From Bryobacteraceae bacterium (GTDB taxonomy: Bacteria > Acidobacteriota > Terriglobia > Bryobacterales > Bryobacteraceae): a stretch of 64,000 nt of DNA. The DNA is taken from contig JAWKHH010000003.1 of assembly GCA_041394945.1 (NCBI GenBank), forward strand, positions 1,503,132-1,567,131, written 5' to 3'. The first letter of the stretch is position 1. The number at the start of each line of letters is the position of its first letter. Made by a program: the position numbers and the translations under genes. Below are positions 36,647 through 45,341 of the stretch, piece by piece. The notes beneath the pieces were generated by a model that saw only the letters and a list, made by a program, of their open reading frames with translations, made no database searches and was not told the origin of the DNA.

Positions 36647-38278
36647 ATGCACCGATTGACCACCTTGACGAACTCGAAACTGCGCGCCGCCATCGCGCTC
36701 CTGACGGCGGCCGGAGCGTTCGCCGCAACGCCGGGCGAGCGGGAGTTGAAAGACGACGCCGGCAACACGATTCTGAAGTACGTGGTGGAGGCGCCGCCGG
36801 GCCTCGCTGCGGCGGGCACGAGCGACCCGGCCCGGCAGGTGGGCCTGGTGATCTGCTCGCAGGAGCACGACACGCCCACGGGAAACGATATCTTCCCGGT
36901 TCGCCAGTCTCTGCTGCGGCAGGGCAGGCTCGACCAGTACGTGCTGCTTGCTCCAGCGCCGCAGAGCCGCAAGTTCGGCCTGGCCGATCACCGACCGATC
37001 GAGGAGTTGATCGCGTGGGCGCTCAAGACCTATCCGATCAACCCGCGCCGCGTGTACATGTACGGCAAGGGCGAAGGCTCCAAGATCTCGATGGAGTTCG
37101 CGATGATGCACCCGAAGCTGGTGACGGCGGCGATCGGCTATAGCTGGGGCGCGTGGGTGATGCCGTCCGAAGTGAGCGAGCCGATCGATTTCGCCGGCTC
37201 CGCGCCGGAGATCTATCTCACGCTCGGCCGGCGCGATCTTTCCTACCACCTCACCTGCGTCCGCGATGCCCACTTCCGGCTGGCCTCGAAGGGCTACCGC
37301 ATGATCTATCGCGAGTTCGACGATCTCGGCGACCGTACCTATCACCCGCCGTCGAACGACGACGCGCTCGAATGGGCGACGCGGCTTCGCAACAAGAACA
37401 TCGCCCCATCGCGCGAAGAGGCCAAGCTGCTCGAATCGCCGAAGATCGCCGGCGGCTATTATCCGGCCATCGCGCTGGTGGGCGGCGCTCCGGCCGGGGC
37501 TGTGCTCCGGAAGCTGTTCGCCTCCGCGGATGAGAAGGTGCGCGCGGCGGCGGTGGAGACTTGCGCGCACGGCATATACGATGAAGACGCCACGGAGGCG
37601 CTGGCGAAGCTCCTCGCGGACCCGAGTGTCACCGTCCGGCGCGCCGCCTCGCGGGCGATGGCCATGTACGCCAACTGGCGATCGAAGGCAGCGCAACAGG
37701 CGCTGATCGGCATGGCGACCAATGTCGCTGCGGACCCCTTGGACCGGCTGTCCGCGGCCGATGGCATCGCCTACGCGCTGCGGTACCAAGTAAAGGGCGC
37801 GCGCCTCGATCCGGCCTTGTTCGCCACGATGGTGGCGCTGCTGAAGGACGAATATGAACCCGTCCGCGCGACGGCGATCGGAGCCCTGATGCCGGCCTAC
37901 GAGCATACCGGCGACGGGCCCAAGCGGCGGCGCGAACCCGAGGGCGGATGGCAGGCGTGGCTCGATTCGATCCAGGCGGCGGAGATCGTTCCGCAAACGG
38001 GCCTGCATTTCGCAAAGACGCTCCGTGCGGCCGAGGGTGGCGACCCGGTAGCGCAGAAGGCAGTGGCGCTGATGTACTCGAACGGCAAGGGCGTTGAGCA
38101 GAACTACCCGGAGGCGGTGAAGTGGTGGACCAAGGTGGCGCTCACCGGCGACGCGGCGGCGGCGCGGCATGCCTGGGATCTCTACCGCACCGGTCCGGGC
38201 GGGCTCGCGCGCGATCCGGAAGTGCTGGCGAAGCTGGCCGGGATGGTGGGCGAAACGGTTCCAGCGCCGCGCCGGTAG
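36647..38278 (+). CDS. Secreted hydrolase-fold protein with HEAT and Sel1 repeats
   Basis: A 543-residue exported protein (signal peptide about 1-27). Residues about 35-245 look like an alpha/beta-hydrolase fold, but the nucleophile elbow reads GKGEG (140-144), with glycine where the catalytic serine should be; His follows in RTYHPPS. About 265-400 hold HEAT-type helix pairs (VRAAAVETCAHGI, VRRAASRAMAMY, VRATAIGALMPAY), and about 460-510 one Sel1/TPR-like repeat (AQKAVALMYSNGKGV). It is probably a scaffold or pseudoenzyme for protein interaction. The gene ends four bases before the convergent radical SAM gene. Confidence 0.72.
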   Translation: MHRLTTLTNSKLRAAIALLTAAGAFAATPGERELKDDAGNTILKYVVEAPPGLAAAGTSDPARQVGLVICSQEHDTPTGNDIFPVRQSLLRQGRLDQYVLLAPAPQSRKFGLADHRPIEELIAWALKTYPINPRRVYMYGKGEGSKISMEFAMMHPKLVTAAIGYSWGAWVMPSEVSEPIDFAGSAPEIYLTLGRRDLSYHLTCVRDAHFRLASKGYRMIYREFDDLGDRTYHPPSNDDALEWATRLRNKNIAPSREEAKLLESPKIAGGYYPAIALVGGAPAGAVLRKLFASADEKVRAAAVETCAHGIYDEDATEALAKLLADPSVTVRRAASRAMAMYANWRSKAAQQALIGMATNVAADPLDRLSAADGIAYALRYQVKGARLDPALFATMVALLKDEYEPVRATAIGALMPAYEHTGDGPKRRREPEGGWQAWLDSIQAAEIVPQTGLHFAKTLRAAEGGDPVAQKAVALMYSNGKGVEQNYPEAVKWWTKVALTGDAAAARHAWDLYRTGPGGLARDPEVLAKLAGMVGETVPAPRR

Positions 38279-38281
38279 CCG

Positions 38282-39367
38282 TCAGCGGCGAGGAGGATCG
38301 TTCCTGATCTGGACCAGATCAGGCGGCGTGGGTGCGGCCGGTTGCCGCGACGGCGGCGTCAGAAGACGCTTCGGGAGCTTCGCGAGGTACGTCAGCCGCT
38401 CCACCAACGGCAGCAGCTTGCGCACCGTCGCGCCATGAAGCACCAGGCTCCCGGCCACCAGCACCGGATGCGGGATGGTGGAGCAGCAGCGCGCGCAAAC
38501 GTCGATCTCGCCCGCGCGGCCTGCCACATGCAGCCTGCGCATGCGGCGCATGGATTCCGAATTCCATATCTCGTCCAGCGATTCCCGGCCGACGTTCCCC
38601 GCCGGCGCGCCTTCCAGCATGTAACTTTGGCAGCATGGATACGCGTCGCCGTTCCACTTCACGTACATCGGGCCGCGCCACAGGTAGTGGCAGGGATGCT
38701 TCCAATCCGCGTCGCCGTGTCCGGCGTCCGGACGCATCAGGTTTGTTTCGTCCTCTTTGATGCGCACCTGGTCGACACCGGGCGCCGCGCTCCAGAAGCG
38801 GGCGAATTCGTCCACTTCATGGGCATTGCGCTCCATGCGCACCATCTGCACCACCACCTGCGGAACACGCCCGCGGCGTTCGCTCTTCATCCGCGCGAAC
38901 CGCACGAAGTTGTCGCGAACCCGCTCGAAGCGAGCGCCCTTCCGGTAATATTCGAATGTTTCCGCGCTCGCGCCGTCGAAGCTCAGCGTGATGTGCGCCA
39001 GAGGAGAATCAAGGATGCGCGCCGCGGCCGCTTCGTCGAGCAGTGTGCCGTTTGTCGAGAGCAGCGTGTGGACGTTATGGCGCTCACAGTACTCGATGCG
39101 GTCGAATATTTTGCGATCGAGGAAGGGTTCGCCGAGTCCAATCAGCATCATGTGCTCGGCGGACCGCCCCGCTTGCTGAACCAGTCGCTCGAAGATCTCG
39201 GCGGTCATGTCCTCCTTGGGCTGCACCAGCGTTTCCCGCGGGCACATCGGACAATAGAGGTTGCATTTGGCCGTGGTTTCGACGATGAACTCCACGGGCA
39301 GGGCGGAGAGGCGCTCGCGGCGGGCGAGATAGCCCCAGAGAAGTTTGGCCCGGTTCCATGCCCGCAT
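38282..39367 (-). CDS. Radical SAM / SPASM enzyme
   Basis: A 361-residue radical S-adenosylmethionine enzyme. The cluster motif CNLYCPMC (Cys35, 39, 42) is followed by the GGE-like LIGLGEP motif. A SPASM/twitch region near 240-310 has the cysteines of AYPCCQSYM and VCARCCS, for auxiliary clusters. Such enzymes often modify peptides or act in heme, cofactor or lipid chemistry; no precursor peptide gene was found next to it. Its start is 20 bases from that of the photolyase on the other strand, so both must share a very short divergent promoter region or be read through from upstream. Confidence 0.88.
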   Translation of the reverse strand: MRAWNRAKLLWGYLARRERLSALPVEFIVETTAKCNLYCPMCPRETLVQPKEDMTAEIFERLVQQAGRSAEHMMLIGLGEPFLDRKIFDRIEYCERHNVHTLLSTNGTLLDEAAAARILDSPLAHITLSFDGASAETFEYYRKGARFERVRDNFVRFARMKSERRGRVPQVVVQMVRMERNAHEVDEFARFWSAAPGVDQVRIKEDETNLMRPDAGHGDADWKHPCHYLWRGPMYVKWNGDAYPCCQSYMLEGAPAGNVGRESLDEIWNSESMRRMRRLHVAGRAGEIDVCARCCSTIPHPVLVAGSLVLHGATVRKLLPLVERLTYLAKLPKRLLTPPSRQPAAPTPPDLVQIRNDPPRR

Positions 39368-39387
39368 GAGATACCAGATTTTATTGT

Positions 39388-40821
39388 ATGACTTCGCCCT
39401 TTGAACACCGCGTTTCGGCGCTGAACGACTGTCCGGCGCGCCGCGACGCCGCCTACGTTCTCTACTGGGCGCAGATGAACCGCCGGGTGGAATCGAACCA
39501 CGGGCTCGAATACGCGGTCGAGCGGGCGAATGAGCGCGGCCTGCCTGTGCTCTTCTACGAAGGGCTCACGTGCGACTATCTGGAAGCGAACGCGCGGCTG
39601 CACACATTCATCGTGGAAGGCGCGCCGGAGACGGCTCGCCGGGCGGCCAAACGCGGCATCGGCTACTGCTTCTATTTGCGAAAGCGCAAGAGCGACCCGA
39701 ATGATGTGCTCTATCGGCTGGCCGCGAAGGCGGCGCTCGTCGTCACCGACGACTACCCGGTATTCATCAACGCGCGTCACAACCGCCGCGTGCCGGCAAA
39801 GCTCGACGTGCCCTTCATCGCCGTCGAATCGAGTTGCGTGGTCCCCATGCGCTTCTTCGCCACGAAACAGTACGGCGCCTACACGCTTCGCCCCCGTCTG
39901 CACAAGGTGCTCGACGCGCACCTGCGCCCGCTGGACGCGATCCCGGTGAAGCGCGAGTGGACCTCTCCGCCGCCGGAGTTCCACACGCCCGTGACCGCGG
40001 CCAACGTGAGTGAGCTCGTCGCCGCCTGCGAGATCGATCACTCGGTGAAGCCGTCGTTGAGCTTCGGCGGCGGGCGCGCCGAAGCGGAGAAGCATCTGCG
40101 GCTCTTCATCGAGAGCAACCTCGCCCGGTATGACCGGGACCGCAACGAGCCCGCCGCGCACGCAACGTCGGACCTGAGCCCGTATCTGCACTTCGGCCAC
40201 ATTTCCGCAACAGAGGCCGCTCTCGCCGCCAGGCTCTTTGCCACCGAAAACGGCGCCTCCGCGGACGCGTTTCTCGAAGAGTTGATCGTTCGGCGCGAGC
40301 TCGCCTTCAACCACGCGCTCCACTCGGGAGACCGGGTCGATTCGCTCCAAACGCTGCCGGACTGGGCGCGCAAAACGCTCGCCTCGCACGATGGCGATCA
40401 TCGCGATCCCGTCTACACCTACGCCGATTTCGAGCACGCCCGGACACACGACGCGTTGTGGAACGCCTGCCAGAAGGAGATGCTCCTTCGAGGCAAGATC
40501 CACGGCTACTACCGCATGTACTGGGGCAAGAAGATCATCGAGTGGTCCGCGTCGCACCGCGAGGCGTGCGAGACGATGGTGCGCATTCATGACCGCTACG
40601 CGCTCGACGGCCGGGATCCGAACACCTACACGAACATCCTGTGGTGCTTCGGTCTGCATGACCGGCCCTGGCAGGAACGGCCCATCTTCGGGATGGTCCG
40701 CTACATGTCGCTCGAAGGGATGAAACGGAAGACCGGCGTCGACGCCTACCTGCGCGAGATCGGCTGGTTGGAGGCGACGGGCGCGGATCCGCGCGCCGGG
40801 TCCAAGTCCGCCTCGGGGTGA
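39388..40821 (+). CDS. Class II deoxyribodipyrimidine photolyase
   Basis: A 477-residue light-dependent repair enzyme that splits cyclobutane pyrimidine dimers with FAD. Class II features: AYVLYWAQMNRRVESNHGL near the N-terminus, SDLSPYLHFGHIS, EELIVRRELAFN, YYRMYWGKKIIEW, and the C-terminal LDGRDPNTYTNILWC and DRPWQERPIFG. Class II members occur in many bacteria and eukaryotes and lack strong similarity to E. coli PhrB. The last 76 bases overlap the 3' end of the histidine kinase gene on the other strand. Confidence 0.93.
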   Translation: MTSPFEHRVSALNDCPARRDAAYVLYWAQMNRRVESNHGLEYAVERANERGLPVLFYEGLTCDYLEANARLHTFIVEGAPETARRAAKRGIGYCFYLRKRKSDPNDVLYRLAAKAALVVTDDYPVFINARHNRRVPAKLDVPFIAVESSCVVPMRFFATKQYGAYTLRPRLHKVLDAHLRPLDAIPVKREWTSPPPEFHTPVTAANVSELVAACEIDHSVKPSLSFGGGRAEAEKHLRLFIESNLARYDRDRNEPAAHATSDLSPYLHFGHISATEAALAARLFATENGASADAFLEELIVRRELAFNHALHSGDRVDSLQTLPDWARKTLASHDGDHRDPVYTYADFEHARTHDALWNACQKEMLLRGKIHGYYRMYWGKKIIEWSASHREACETMVRIHDRYALDGRDPNTYTNILWCFGLHDRPWQERPIFGMVRYMSLEGMKRKTGVDAYLREIGWLEATGADPRAGSKSASG

Positions 40822-42563
40822 ACGGGGATCAGCAGCCGCGCGACGGTTCCGTCGGGCCGCACGCTCAGCTCTAGCGACGCTTCCGGGCCGTAGCGCAACT
40901 CCAGCCGGCGGCGGACGTTTGAGAGCCCAATTCCGGCGCCGGCCGTCTTCGGCGCGCCCTGTCCGGACCCGGCTCCGGAGTCGCGCACCTCGATGGTAAG
41001 CGCACCCGCTTTCGGCTCCGCCGCGATCCGTATCGTCCCTCCGGCCGGGTTTGCGGCCACTCCATGCTTGACTGCGTTCTCAACCAGCGGCTGGATCGAG
41101 AGCATCGGAATCGGAATGCGAAGGCAGGCTTCGGGAGCGTCAATCGAAAATTCCAGCTTCCCTCCCAGGCGCTGCTCTTCGATGGCGAGGTAAGACCGTA
41201 CGATCTCCAACTCCTCGCGCACTGTGACGCTCGTGTGGCCGGTGCGGAGAAAGTATCGGAAGAGCTCAGCCAGGCTGAGCGTCAACCGCCGGGCCAGGGT
41301 CGCCTCGCGCGGGGTGATTCCGTAGAGGGTATTGAGCGCGTTGAACAGGAAATGCGGGTTGATCTGAGCTTGCAGCGCACGCAATTCGGCGCGTGCGGAG
41401 AGCTTCTCGTTTTCGAGGAGGCGCAGCCGTTCCAGTTGCTCGCCGGCGGCGGCGGCAAGACGTTCCAAGGCGTCGTAGTCGGCGGTGAGATACGGCCGGC
41501 CCTCGCGTCGGTCACCCAGGAGGACGTAGCGGCTCTCGGTGGCCGACATCCGGATCCGCACCGCTGCCGCCGCCGTCGGCGGCGCCGGAACGGCAGGGGC
41601 GATCCCGACGACGCCGGCGCCCATCAGCCCGGCCATTTCGCCCGCGACATCCTTGAGATACTTTTCCTCGCTGTCGCCCACGGTGCGGATCCTGCCCAGG
41701 CTCTCGCGGATCGCCTCCTCGCCCGGCTGGCGGAACACGAGGTGGGAGAGCAGGTTCCGGGTCTGGTTGCGGAGGAATCCGAATACGTAGAACGCTGCTA
41801 CTCCGATGAGCACCTGCAGCGGGAGTTCAACCGGCGCTGCCAGCCGGAAGACCAGCCACGAGAGGCCGGCCGCCAGCACTCCGTTTGCGATCACACCGAT
41901 GAGAGCGTCGAGGAAGACGAAGCGGTAGTCCTGCAGCAGCACCCAAAGAGCCAGGGGAATTCCGGCGTGGTGGACCACGAGTTCTTCGCCCCATGCGTCG
42001 GTGATGTGCCCGCCGTTGAAGTGGGCGAATGACACGGCAAGCAGGAAGAGCGACATCGCGCTGACGGCGCGGGCCGTCGCCTCACGGCCGGCCGTGGCGC
42101 CGGATGCCCAATAGAGGCGCGCCACCGCGAACGCTGTCAACCCGCCGAAGCCGAACGTGACCACGGCGAGTCCCCACTGGTGAAGAGCGGGCCTGGCGAA
42201 GAGAACCTCGCTCGCGTGGGCGGCCACGGCGGCCGCGCTGAGGCCGTAGCCGGTTCGAACGAGGCCCCCAAAAGAACGGCGCATCGCGATCTGAAAGAGC
42301 CCGGCCGGAAGCAGGCTGAGCGCGGAAAGCGCAACGGTGGCGAGAGCCTCCTGCACGGCGCCGCGGCCCGGGCCCATTGCGATGACGGCAATGGAGCCGA
42401 TGTCCCAAACGAGCGCCATCGCGACCACGAAGAGCGTGAGACCTTCGCCGCCGATCCGGAAACGGGACTGACGGCGGGCCAGAACGAGAAAGCTGACAAA
42501 CAACGCGACGCCCGCGGCATGGCCGCATAGGTTGATCCAGTCGCTGCTCGTTATGGTCTGCAT
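40746..42563 (-). CDS. LytS-type sensor histidine kinase
   Basis: A 605-residue membrane kinase, with ATG at 42563 (a TTG six codons earlier is possible). N-terminal half: about seven hydrophobic helices (1-270). Then a coiled/GAF-like region (about 290-385), and the His_kinase domain with the phospho-acceptor His404 in QAQINPHFLFNAL and LVENAVKHGV followed by an HATPase domain with DSGAGSGQG. Divergent partner is the LytTR response regulator at 42816, with 252 bases between. Likely a cell-envelope signal sensor. The final 76 bases overlap the photolyase gene. Confidence 0.92.
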   Translation of the reverse strand: MQTITSSDWINLCGHAAGVALFVSFLVLARRQSRFRIGGEGLTLFVVAMALVWDIGSIAVIAMGPGRGAVQEALATVALSALSLLPAGLFQIAMRRSFGGLVRTGYGLSAAAVAAHASEVLFARPALHQWGLAVVTFGFGGLTAFAVARLYWASGATAGREATARAVSAMSLFLLAVSFAHFNGGHITDAWGEELVVHHAGIPLALWVLLQDYRFVFLDALIGVIANGVLAAGLSWLVFRLAAPVELPLQVLIGVAAFYVFGFLRNQTRNLLSHLVFRQPGEEAIRESLGRIRTVGDSEEKYLKDVAGEMAGLMGAGVVGIAPAVPAPPTAAAAVRIRMSATESRYVLLGDRREGRPYLTADYDALERLAAAAGEQLERLRLLENEKLSARAELRALQAQINPHFLFNALNTLYGITPREATLARRLTLSLAELFRYFLRTGHTSVTVREELEIVRSYLAIEEQRLGGKLEFSIDAPEACLRIPIPMLSIQPLVENAVKHGVAANPAGGTIRIAAEPKAGALTIEVRDSGAGSGQGAPKTAGAGIGLSNVRRRLELRYGPEASLELSVRPDGTVARLLIPVHPEADLDPARGSAPVASNQPISRR

Positions 42564-42815
42564 ACGCCCGGCTCCAAACAACCCGAAACCGCCGTGTGTT
42601 CAAAGTCGGAGTGACGTCCGCTTGGCGCGGTTCTCTAATGAGCCGCCAAGTATGGCTGACACACGCGCCACCGCCAATTTCAGGCGCGAACGCCTTAATA
42701 AAGGATAGGTGATTGCGGCACAGGCGGTCCCCCGCGTTGAACAGACTGTCGGAGCCGCCATTCGGGCAACGTGAGCGGAGGACCGTTGCGGTACAACGGA
42801 AAGATCAACTCCCCG

Positions 42816-43586
42816 ATGCGACTCCGTGTGATGCTTGTCGACGACGAACCGATTGCCCGCAAGGTGCTGCGCGAGGAGTTGGAGCTAATGGCGGACATTG
42901 AGTTGATTGCAGAGGCAGAGACTGGCGCTGAAGCGATCCGGCGGATCGAGGCGTTGTCGCCCGATGTGGTCTTTCTCGATCTGCAGATGCCCGGACAGAC
43001 GGGTTTCGACGTGATTCGCGCCCTGAACCTGGAGACCTTCCCCTCATTCGTGATCGTCACTGCTTACGATGAATACGCCGTTGAGGCTTTCCAGGCCGGC
43101 GCGCTCGACTACCTGCTGAAGCCGGTCAGCGCGGATCGCTTGGCGCTATCCGTGGCCCGCGTAAGGCAATACCGCGGCAGTCCGCGTTTTGTGGGGAGCC
43201 AGATGGCTGAGCTGAGGCGGATCGCCGGAGCGGCGCCGGAGGAGCGGCCGCGGCAGCCGCGGAAGGTGGTGGGCCGTGCCGGTGAAGAGTATCACTTGCT
43301 CGACGTGCAAGACGTGCTGGCCTTTCAGGCCGAACGCGAGGTCGTCAGAATCGTCACGAAAGGAAATCGCTACCTGGCATCGCAGCCGCTGAAGGACCTT
43401 GAGGCCCGGCTGAGCGGCCTCAACTTCGCGCGGATTCACCGGAGCGTGCTCGTAAATCTCGATCACGTCGCCAAGATGGCGCCGCTCTCCAGCCAGCGGT
43501 GGCTGCTCACGCTGACCAACGGCCAGCAGTTCATCGTCAGCAAGCGAAACGCAAAGGCGATCCAAACGCGCCTTACAGCCAGTTGA
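42816..43586 (+). CDS. LytTR-family response regulator
   Basis: A 256-residue protein. The ATG at 42816 gives MRLRVMLVDDEP; longer starts add 15 residues with no similarity. Receiver domain 1-120 with phospho-acceptor Asp55 (VFLDLQMPG), the Lys in DYLLKPV, and a LytTR DNA-binding domain at about 150-256 (FARIHRSVLVNLDHV, SSQRWLLTLTNGQQFIVSKR). LytTR proteins bind paired direct repeats; none could be assigned by eye in the upstream 252 bases. Divergent partner is the LytS-type kinase at 40746-42563. Confidence 0.93.
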   Translation: MRLRVMLVDDEPIARKVLREELELMADIELIAEAETGAEAIRRIEALSPDVVFLDLQMPGQTGFDVIRALNLETFPSFVIVTAYDEYAVEAFQAGALDYLLKPVSADRLALSVARVRQYRGSPRFVGSQMAELRRIAGAAPEERPRQPRKVVGRAGEEYHLLDVQDVLAFQAEREVVRIVTKGNRYLASQPLKDLEARLSGLNFARIHRSVLVNLDHVAKMAPLSSQRWLLTLTNGQQFIVSKRNAKAIQTRLTAS

Positions 43587-43597
43587 GCGAGGAAAAA

Positions 43598-43625
43598 AAG
43601 GCGCGCCCCGGAGAGAGCGCGCCTT
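43598..43625 (-). terminator. Rho-independent terminator of the first amt
   Basis: On the minus strand the stem AAGGCGCGC/GCGCGCCTT (9 bp, ten-base loop) is followed by a run of T (seven to eight). It lies about 43 bases after the amt stop at 43668 and may also help end the LytTR transcript on the plus strand. Confidence 0.8.
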
Positions 43626-43667
43626 AGCGTGTTTACACCTCCTGCTTGGAGCCCAAGAGACCGAGAA

Positions 43668-45107
43668 TCAAGCTTCCTGCGCGCGCGCTCCGGAGTGGAC
43701 GGCGGCATGCCCGCCGGCGCCGGCGCCGTAGAGAGCGGTGCCCCCGGCGGGTGCGGCGGCAGCGAAGTCCGGATAGGCGTTGGCGCTGTGCTCGGAAAGA
43801 TCCAGCCCGGCGATTTCTTCTTCGGCCGAGACGCGAAGACCGATGGTGCGCTTGATCACCTGGAAGAGGATGAACGCCGTCGGGAAGGTCCAGATGAACG
43901 CGGTGCCGATTCCGATGAGCTGCGTGACGAGCTGGCCCATCAAGTCATACTCGGCGCCGGTGAACAGGTTCTCGTGGAACAGCGCGGCGGAAAGCGTCCC
44001 AAAGGCGCCGCAGACGCCGTGCACGGAGATGGCGCCCACCGGATCGTCGATCTTGATCTTGTCGAAGAACAGAACGGCAACCACAACGAGGACGCCCGCG
44101 CAGAGGCCGATGAGCAGCGCCCCGGCGGTGGTGACGCTGGCGCAGGGAGCCGTGATGGCGACCAGGCCGGCCAGCGTGCCGTTGAGCGACATGCCGATGT
44201 CGGGGGTCTTGAACTTCAGCCACGAGAAGATCAACGCCGCGGTGGCGCCGGTGCAGGCGGCGAGCAGCGTGTTCACGGCGATCCGCGCCAGAGAGCCGTT
44301 GGCGGCGGTGGTGGAGCCGGCGTTGAACCCGAACCAGCCGAAGAAGAGAATGAAGACGCCGAGCGCGGCGAGCGTCAGGCTGTGGCCTGGAATCGGCCGC
44401 GGATTGCCGTCTTTGTCGAACTTGCCGATGCGCGGGCCGAGCACGATGGCGCCCGCAAGAGCCGCCCAGCCGCCGACGGAGTGAACCACCGTGGAGCCGG
44501 CGAAGTCAATGAAGCCGCGCTTGGCGAGCCAGGCGCCGGAATCGGCGTTGCCCGAGTTGAGCAGGTTGCCCCAGGCCCAGTGGCCGAAGACCGGATAGAT
44601 CAACAGTGAGATAAAGAAGCTGTAGGCGAGGTAGCCGGAGAACTTGGTGCGCTCGGCCATCGCGCCGGAAACGATCGTTGCCGCGGTGGCGGCGAACACA
44701 ACCTGGAAGAACCAGAACGTGTAGCCCCACTGGCCGTCGGGAGTGGAGTTGTCGAAGTTCATGAAGAAGTCGGACCCGCCGGTGATGCCATTCGAAACTC
44801 CGAACATCAGGCCGAAGCCGACCGCCCAATAGGCGATGCCGCCGAGCGAGAAGTCCATCAGGTTCTTCATCATGATGTTGCCGGCGCTCTTGGCGCGGGT
44901 AAAGCCGGTCTCCACCATCGCGAAGCCGGCCTGCATGAAGAACACGAGCGCGGCCGCCATTGCGGTCCAGATAATATCGGCGTTCTTTTGCACGCCGTCG
45001 ACGGCGGTTTTCAGCTCCGCCGGTGTTGGGGGGGCATCTTGGGCGAACAGGGAGCATGCGGCCAAGGCCAACATGCCGGACACTAGGATCGGAAGTCTCA
45101 CACGCAT
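43668..45107 (-). CDS. amt: Ammonium transporter Amt (first copy)
   Basis: A 479-residue ammonium channel. A signal peptide (about 1-22) precedes a periplasmic segment and eleven membrane helices: FFMQAGFAMVETG and the conserved AKSAGNIMMKN, the His motif HSVGGWAAL and the second conserved His in SVHGVCGAFGTL. The C-terminal tail AEEEIAGLDLSEHSANAYPDF is the PII-responsive region. It ends in the terminator at 43598. It is separated from the porin gene by about 235 bases containing the terminator at 45288. The second amt copy with glnB and glnD lies on the other side of the porin. Confidence 0.95.
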   Translation of the reverse strand: MRVRLPILVSGMLALAACSLFAQDAPPTPAELKTAVDGVQKNADIIWTAMAAALVFFMQAGFAMVETGFTRAKSAGNIMMKNLMDFSLGGIAYWAVGFGLMFGVSNGITGGSDFFMNFDNSTPDGQWGYTFWFFQVVFAATAATIVSGAMAERTKFSGYLAYSFFISLLIYPVFGHWAWGNLLNSGNADSGAWLAKRGFIDFAGSTVVHSVGGWAALAGAIVLGPRIGKFDKDGNPRPIPGHSLTLAALGVFILFFGWFGFNAGSTTAANGSLARIAVNTLLAACTGATAALIFSWLKFKTPDIGMSLNGTLAGLVAITAPCASVTTAGALLIGLCAGVLVVVAVLFFDKIKIDDPVGAISVHGVCGAFGTLSAALFHENLFTGAEYDLMGQLVTQLIGIGTAFIWTFPTAFILFQVIKRTIGLRVSAEEEIAGLDLSEHSANAYPDFAAAAPAGGTALYGAGAGGHAAVHSGARAQEA

Positions 45108-45287
45108 CTCCTTCGGAGGATCTGGGAATCGGATGGATTTGCCTTACGAAGGCGGGCCCGGACGGGAGGCCTGATACCCGCGGCGACGGAGCCGCTCGAA
45201 GTCAAGTGTAACGGTATCGGGGCGGGAAGGGAACTTCAATATTTCTATGCCCCCGATAAACAAAACCCCGATAGACGGAAATCGAAA

Positions 45288-45321
45288 AGGGGCGGAAGGA
45301 GCCTGCGCTCCTTCCGCCCCT
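45288..45321 (-). terminator. Rho-independent terminator of the porin gene
   Basis: A 15-base perfect stem (AGGGGCGGAAGGAGC with GCTCCTTCCGCCCCT) and four-base loop, followed on the minus strand by TTTTCGATTT. It lies about 20 bases after the porin stop at 45342 and insulates the first amt gene. Confidence 0.9.
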
Positions 45322-45341
45322 GGTTCAAACGGGACCGCCGG

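Noticed and set aside
43629..44609. Plus-strand frame of 326 codons over the first amt gene
   Set aside because: It is antisense to a well-conserved ammonium transporter; its Glu/Gly/Arg-rich composition is typical of high-GC shadows.
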